From assembly GCA_012840755.1 (NCBI GenBank), contig DUWA01000061.1:1-9047 (forward strand): a DNA stretch of 9,047 nt, in the 5' to 3' direction. Position 1 is the first letter of the stretch. Every line of letters begins with the position of its first letter. Source of the stretch: Mycoplasmatota bacterium (GTDB lineage: Bacteria > Bacillota_I > Bacilli_A > RF39 > UBA660). A program made the translations under genes and the position numbers. The notes under the pieces are model-generated. The model had not been told where the DNA came from and made no database searches. It was given only the letters and a program-made list of their open reading frames with translations. Shown here piece by piece: positions 5,780-9,047 of this stretch.

Positions 5780-8308
5780 ATGCAAGATGTAATAAATAAA
5801 ATATATGAATATTCTTTAGAGGATATTATGGGGTTAAGATTTGGAAGATACTCTAAAACAGTAATTCAAGACAGAGCAATACCAGATGTTCGTGATGGAT
5901 TAAAACCTGTTCAAAGAAGAATATTATATTCAATGTATAAAGATAGAAATACATACGAAAAACCTCATCGAAAAAGTGCAAAGACGGTTGGAGCGGTAAT
6001 GGGGAATTTCCACCCTCATGGAGATTCTTCAATATATGAAGCAATGGTTAGAATGAGTCAATGGTGGAAACAATCAGCACCTTATGTTGATATGCATGGT
6101 AATAATGGTTCAATGGATGGTGATAGTCCAGCAGCAATGCGTTACACAGAAGCAAGATTATCTAAAATCAGTAACGAACTTTTAAAAGATATAGATAAAC
6201 AAACAATAAGATGGGCGCCTAATTTTGACGATACAGAGTTAGAACCTACAGTCCTTCCTGCAAAATTCCCGGCGATATTAGTAAATGGATCTACAGGAAT
6301 TAGTGCAGGGTATGCAACTAATATTCCTCCTCATAACTTAGGAGAAGTAATAGATGCTACAATAAAGAGAATTGACAATCCAAATTGTAAACTTGACACA
6401 CTAATTGACATTATTAAAGGGCCTGATTTTCCAACTGGTGGAATTGTTGAAGGTAAGAAAGGTATCATAGAAGCGTATCAAACCGGACGTGGAAAAATCA
6501 TTATAAGATCAAAAGTAGAATTTATAGAATTAAAAAATAAAGTGCAAATTGTCATAACTGAAATTCCATTTGATGTAAACAAACAAAATTTAGTAAAAAA
6601 AATTGATGAAATTAGAATAGATAAGAAAATTGATGGTATTTTGGATGTAAAAGATGGATCAAATAGAGAGGGTATTAGAATAAATATTGATATTAAAAAA
6701 GATGCCAATAGAAATCTAATATTAAATTATTTATATAAAAATACAGAATTACAAATTTCTTATAATTATAATATGGTTGCTATAGTAAACAGACGACCAT
6801 ACACACTTGGATTAATTCCGATTCTAGATGCCTATATTAAGCATCAAAAAGAAGTAATAACCAAAAGAATTGAGTTTGATTTAGCTGTTGATAAAAAAAG
6901 ACTACATATTGTTGAGGGATTAATTAAAGCGTTATCCATACTAGATGATGTAATAGTAACCATAAGATCTAGTAAAAATAAAAGTGATGCTAAAGAAAAT
7001 ATAATTGAAAAATTTAATTTTACAGAACAACAAGCAGAAGCAATTGTTACGTTGCAACTTTATAAATTAACTAATACTGACGTAACAGAACTTATAGTGG
7101 AAAGCAATACCTTAAATAATAATATTAATTTGTTAAATGAAATATTAAACAATGAAGAAAAATTGAAAACAGTTATGAAAGACGAGTTAAAACAAATAAA
7201 AAAAGAATATGCTAATCCTAGATTAACAGAAATTAAAGATGAAATTACTGAAATAAAAATTGACACAACAGAAATCATTCCAAAGGAAGACGCAATAGTA
7301 GTTGTTACTAAAGAAGGATATATAAAAAGGGTTTCTCCTAGAAGTTATTCAGCTAATGATGGTGAAACCCAAGTTAAGAACGGTGATTATGTTATAGGTC
7401 TATATGAATTAAATACATTAGACACAGTACTATTATTTACCGATTTAGGTAACTACTTATATGTACCAGTATACGAAATTCCAGATTTAAAATGGAAAGA
7501 TCTAGGAAAACATATAAGTAATATTATTACAATACAAGCTGATGAAAATATAATTGCATCTATCCCTGTTACTAATTTCGAAGTTGATAAATATGTAACA
7601 ATGTTTACTAAAAATGGAATGATAAAAAGGACAAAATTATCAGACTTTAAAGTAACTAGGTATTCCAAACCTATGACTGCTATAAATTTGAAAAATAATG
7701 ATAAATTAATTGGTATTTCATATATTCAAGGAACTGAAGTGTTTATATCTACTAAATTAGGATATGGTTTAAGATATAACATAGATGAGGTTTCACCAGT
7801 TGGGTTAAAAGCAGCAGGTGTGAAGTCTATAAATTTAAAAAATGATGAAGTTGTTTCTGGAAATGTGTTTGATGATAATTATAATTATATAACAGTTATT
7901 ACCAATAAAAACACATACAAAAGATTGAAAATATCTGATATAGAAAAAACAAGTAGGGCTAGAAAAGGTGTCTTAATAGTAAGAGATGTTAAAACAAATC
8001 CATATTATATTTTAAAAACAATTATAACAGGAACAAAAAACAATTTAGGTATAAAAAATGGAGAGGAAATACAGATTGTTAAAATAACTGATGCTCCTAT
8101 AGCAGATAGATATTCAACAGGTACTTCTATTTCAAAAGAAGGAATTGAGGATGTATTTATAGTCGAAAAACTTCAGACCAGAGACAATATAGAAAAAAAT
8201 GTTATGTCTGAAGTAGATGAGAAGGAAGAATTAAAATTATCTAATGTAGATGAAAAAATAATGACAATAGATGACTTTTTAGATAATTTTGAAATAATAG
8301 AGGATTAA
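5780..8308 (+). CDS. parC: DNA topoisomerase IV subunit A
   Basis: ParC is the DNA-cleaving subunit of topoisomerase IV. The 842-residue product has the winged-helix/tower breakage-reunion core (about 1-490), with the catalytic Tyr122 preceded by Arg121 in AAMRYTEARL, the HPHGDSSIYEAM quinolone region (78-89) and the intercalating Ile174 in GSTGISAGYATNIPPHN. Ser83 and Glu87, equivalent to S. aureus ParC Ser80 and Glu84, are wild type, so no classical quinolone-resistance substitution is present. A coiled-coil part of the core lies around 360-480. The C-terminal beta-pinwheel (about 500-798) has blade motifs TKEGYIKR (510), TKNGMIKRT (610), TKLGYGLRY (658) and TNKNTYKRL (708). The GyrA-box (QRRGGxG) is absent where GyrA carries it, which, with the parE neighbour, argues for ParC. 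An acidic tail (about 800-842) ends the protein. The ATG follows AGGTGAT (5770-5776), 18 bases after the parE stop. Confidence 0.97.
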   Translation: MQDVINKIYEYSLEDIMGLRFGRYSKTVIQDRAIPDVRDGLKPVQRRILYSMYKDRNTYEKPHRKSAKTVGAVMGNFHPHGDSSIYEAMVRMSQWWKQSAPYVDMHGNNGSMDGDSPAAMRYTEARLSKISNELLKDIDKQTIRWAPNFDDTELEPTVLPAKFPAILVNGSTGISAGYATNIPPHNLGEVIDATIKRIDNPNCKLDTLIDIIKGPDFPTGGIVEGKKGIIEAYQTGRGKIIIRSKVEFIELKNKVQIVITEIPFDVNKQNLVKKIDEIRIDKKIDGILDVKDGSNREGIRINIDIKKDANRNLILNYLYKNTELQISYNYNMVAIVNRRPYTLGLIPILDAYIKHQKEVITKRIEFDLAVDKKRLHIVEGLIKALSILDDVIVTIRSSKNKSDAKENIIEKFNFTEQQAEAIVTLQLYKLTNTDVTELIVESNTLNNNINLLNEILNNEEKLKTVMKDELKQIKKEYANPRLTEIKDEITEIKIDTTEIIPKEDAIVVVTKEGYIKRVSPRSYSANDGETQVKNGDYVIGLYELNTLDTVLLFTDLGNYLYVPVYEIPDLKWKDLGKHISNIITIQADENIIASIPVTNFEVDKYVTMFTKNGMIKRTKLSDFKVTRYSKPMTAINLKNNDKLIGISYIQGTEVFISTKLGYGLRYNIDEVSPVGLKAAGVKSINLKNDEVVSGNVFDDNYNYITVITNKNTYKRLKISDIEKTSRARKGVLIVRDVKTNPYYILKTIITGTKNNLGIKNGEEIQIVKITDAPIADRYSTGTSISKEGIEDVFIVEKLQTRDNIEKNVMSEVDEKEELKLSNVDEKIMTIDDFLDNFEIIED

Positions 8309-8333
8309 ACCTCTTTTTCTTTAATCTTTTTTT
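8299..8333 (+). terminator. Terminator of parE-parC with two alternative hairpins
   Basis: GATTAAA (8303-8309) pairs with TTTAATC (8320-8326), and the stem can be extended outward by A-T and G-T pairs (8299-8302 with 8327-8330). It is followed by a T7 run (8327-8333), the form of an intrinsic terminator. A competing 5-bp hairpin, AGAGG (8299-8303) with CCTCT (8310-8314), is also followed by T-rich sequence. The two share bases and cannot form together. The parC stop (8306-8308) lies inside the structure. Confidence 0.6.
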
Positions 8334-8343
8334 GGAATAAGCA

Positions 8344-8349
8344 TATAAT
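8344..8349 (+). promoter_or_regulatory. Possible -10 box for ylbD-ylbE
   Basis: A perfect TATAAT sits just after the parC terminator and 16 bases before the ylbD start. Unlike the other promoters in the window it has no TG extension, and no convincing -35 box (8321-8326 reads TTAATC). If used, transcription would begin near 8356, inside the ribosome binding site, giving an almost leaderless message. Read-through from parC is an alternative source of transcription. Confidence 0.3.
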
Positions 8350-8364
8350 TTATTAGGTGGTTAT

Positions 8365-8745
8365 ATGAATAATGTTGAAAAGTTTAAAGAATTTGTAAGG
8401 AAAAACCCATCACTTATAAAACACGTTAGGATTGGAGATATGACATGGCAAAAATTCTATGAAATATTTAATCTATATGGTGAAAATAATGATGCATGGA
8501 AAGATTATATAACTTCTTCTAATAAGACAGAAACCAAAGCAGCAGCGGCAACAGCTGGAGTTGGACTTGGTGACTTTATTTCAATGTTTAAAGGTTTAGA
8601 TTTAGATGGGATACAAAGTGGTGTAAGTAGTATTCAAAGAGTTTTATCAGTGTTACAAGATTTTTCTTCTAAAGATTCAACAAATTCAACAAAACCTAAG
8701 ACAGAATATAAGCCAAGACCCTTATATAAACATTTTGAAGATTAA
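8365..8745 (+). CDS. ylbD: YlbD-family protein (putative coat protein family), function unknown
   Basis: The 126-residue product resembles Bacillus YlbD (about 132 residues), whose Pfam family is named as a putative spore-coat protein. The N-terminal third carries the family pattern: FKEFVRKNPSLIKHVRIGDM, then TWQKFYEIFNLYGENNDAWKDY (positions 7-26 and 27-48). The middle (about 58-98) is rich in Ala, Gly, Val and Leu and has mixed hydrophobic-helix character (AAAATAGVGLGDF). A Ser/Thr/Lys-rich linker follows, then the conserved-looking end RPLYKHFED (118-126). There is no signal peptide or clear transmembrane helix. The ATG follows AGGTGG (8355-8360) by 4 bases. The stop overlaps the ylbE start (TAATG), so the two are probably co-translated. 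The coat label is a family name only; nothing in this window shows sporulation. The match is from memory of the Bacillus sequence. Confidence 0.8.
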   Translation: MNNVEKFKEFVRKNPSLIKHVRIGDMTWQKFYEIFNLYGENNDAWKDYITSSNKTETKAAAATAGVGLGDFISMFKGLDLDGIQSGVSSIQRVLSVLQDFSSKDSTNSTKPKTEYKPRPLYKHFED

Positions 8746-8966
8746 TGACACTAGATGTACAATTTAGACTAAAAAGTAATGCTAATTATATAAAATATAT
8801 AAGGGAAAACTCATATTGGTATAAATATTTAAATCGTAACCCACAGCTTATTAAAAATTTTGAAGATGAAGTAAAGGAAGTATATAAGCTTAGAAGTACT
8901 GATAAAATTGGAAGAGTTTTAGATACAATTGAGATGGTACAAAATTTGATGGCTTCTTTAAATTAA
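8745..8966 (+). CDS. ylbE: YlbE-like small protein, function unknown
   Basis: A 73-residue, soluble, charged protein resembling Bacillus YlbE (about 79 residues). The recognisable core is IKYIRENSYWYKYLNRNP (16-33), equivalent to the family's FIREQPYWYRxLxRNP, followed by a helical, charged region and an end (IEMVQNLMASLN) similar to the Met-rich C-terminus of YlbE. Its ATG overlaps the ylbD TAA by one base and only a weak GAAG precedes it (8737-8740), suggesting that ribosomes finishing ylbD re-initiate here. In Bacillus subtilis ylbD and ylbE are also adjacent, which supports both assignments. No biochemical function is known to me. A strong terminator follows 31 bases after the stop. Confidence 0.8.
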   Translation: MTLDVQFRLKSNANYIKYIRENSYWYKYLNRNPQLIKNFEDEVKEVYKLRSTDKIGRVLDTIEMVQNLMASLN

Positions 8967-8997
8967 ATTTTATATAAATAATTATACGTGTAATTTG

Positions 8998-9035
8998 AAT
9001 AAATAAAGCCCTATTAGAATAGGGCTTTATTTATT
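8998..9035. terminator. Strong, probably bidirectional terminator after ylbE
   Basis: A 16-bp perfect stem, AATAAATAAAGCCCTA (8998-9013) with TAGGGCTTTATTTATT (9020-9035), encloses a 6-base loop. The G-C-rich inner part (GCCC/GGGC) and the outer A/T arms, which provide T-rich tails on both strands, fit an intrinsic terminator that works in either direction. This suggests a convergent gene may lie beyond the window edge, though none is visible in the last 12 bases. Confidence 0.88.
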
Positions 9036-9047
9036 GGATAAATTCTA

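Noticed and set aside
3866..8308. Alternative reading of the pair as DNA gyrase (gyrB-gyrA)
   Set aside because: The A subunit lacks the GyrA-box in its C-terminal domain, and both proteins follow Bacillus ParE and ParC sequences over their lengths. No dnaA, dnaN or recF neighbour suggests the gyrase locus near the origin.
8980..8995. Imperfect palindrome around ATTATACGTGTAAT after ylbE
   Set aside because: One arm pair mismatches, it lies between a gene end and a terminator rather than at a promoter, and similar strings are expected by chance in AT-rich DNA.
1..9047. Mobile element, prophage, defence system, CRISPR array or replication origin
   Set aside because: No transposase, integrase, long direct or terminal repeats, repeat-spacer pattern or DnaA-box cluster is seen. 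Base composition and codon use look uniform through the six genes by eye.

Overview
The window reads as an ordinary housekeeping stretch of an AT-rich Gram-positive (Firmicutes/Bacilli-type) chromosome. All six genes lie on the + strand, each fills its expected family architecture, and together they cover nearly the whole window. Lineage clues are the strong A/T bias, protein sequences closest in my memory to Bacillus homologues (SpoIIIE-type FtsK, Gram-positive ParE/ParC, YlbD/YlbE), GGTGAT/GGAGG ribosome binding sites and TATAAT promoters. Tryptophan is encoded by TGG and no TGA occurs in frame, so the standard bacterial code fits and a Mycoplasma-type code (TGA = Trp) is not needed. A deep-branching, mollicute-like or reduced-genome member of Bacilli is my best guess; this is inference, not shown by the sequence.

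Layout: (1) 1-1360, enolase (eno) with its own extended -10 promoter and a hairpin terminator. (2) 1360-3810, an intergenic region with a second extended -10 promoter, then a SpoIIIE/FtsK-family DNA translocase whose stop codon lies inside a terminator hairpin. (3) 3820-8333, a third extended -10 promoter followed by parE and parC, 18 bases apart, encoding the two subunits of topoisomerase IV, ending in a T-rich region where two alternative hairpins can form. (4) 8340-9035, ylbD and ylbE, overlapping by one base (TAATG), closed by a 16-bp perfect hairpin that can work in both directions.

Functionally, the core is chromosome segregation: the FtsK/SpoIIIE motor moves DNA through the division septum, and topoisomerase IV decatenates the daughter chromosomes. 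In E. coli FtsK is known to interact with and stimulate topoisomerase IV, so the adjacency makes sense, although each unit appears to have its own promoter. Eno (glycolysis) and ylbD-ylbE (unknown function, conserved in Bacilli) look like independent neighbours.

I found no mobile element, CRISPR array, RNA gene, defence system or origin of replication. Nothing here convinces me of an undescribed system. The points most worth a second look are the segregation-gene neighbourhood, the uncharacterised ylbD-ylbE pair outside its Bacillus context, the shared promoter and ribosome-binding-site architecture, and the alternative hairpins after parC.
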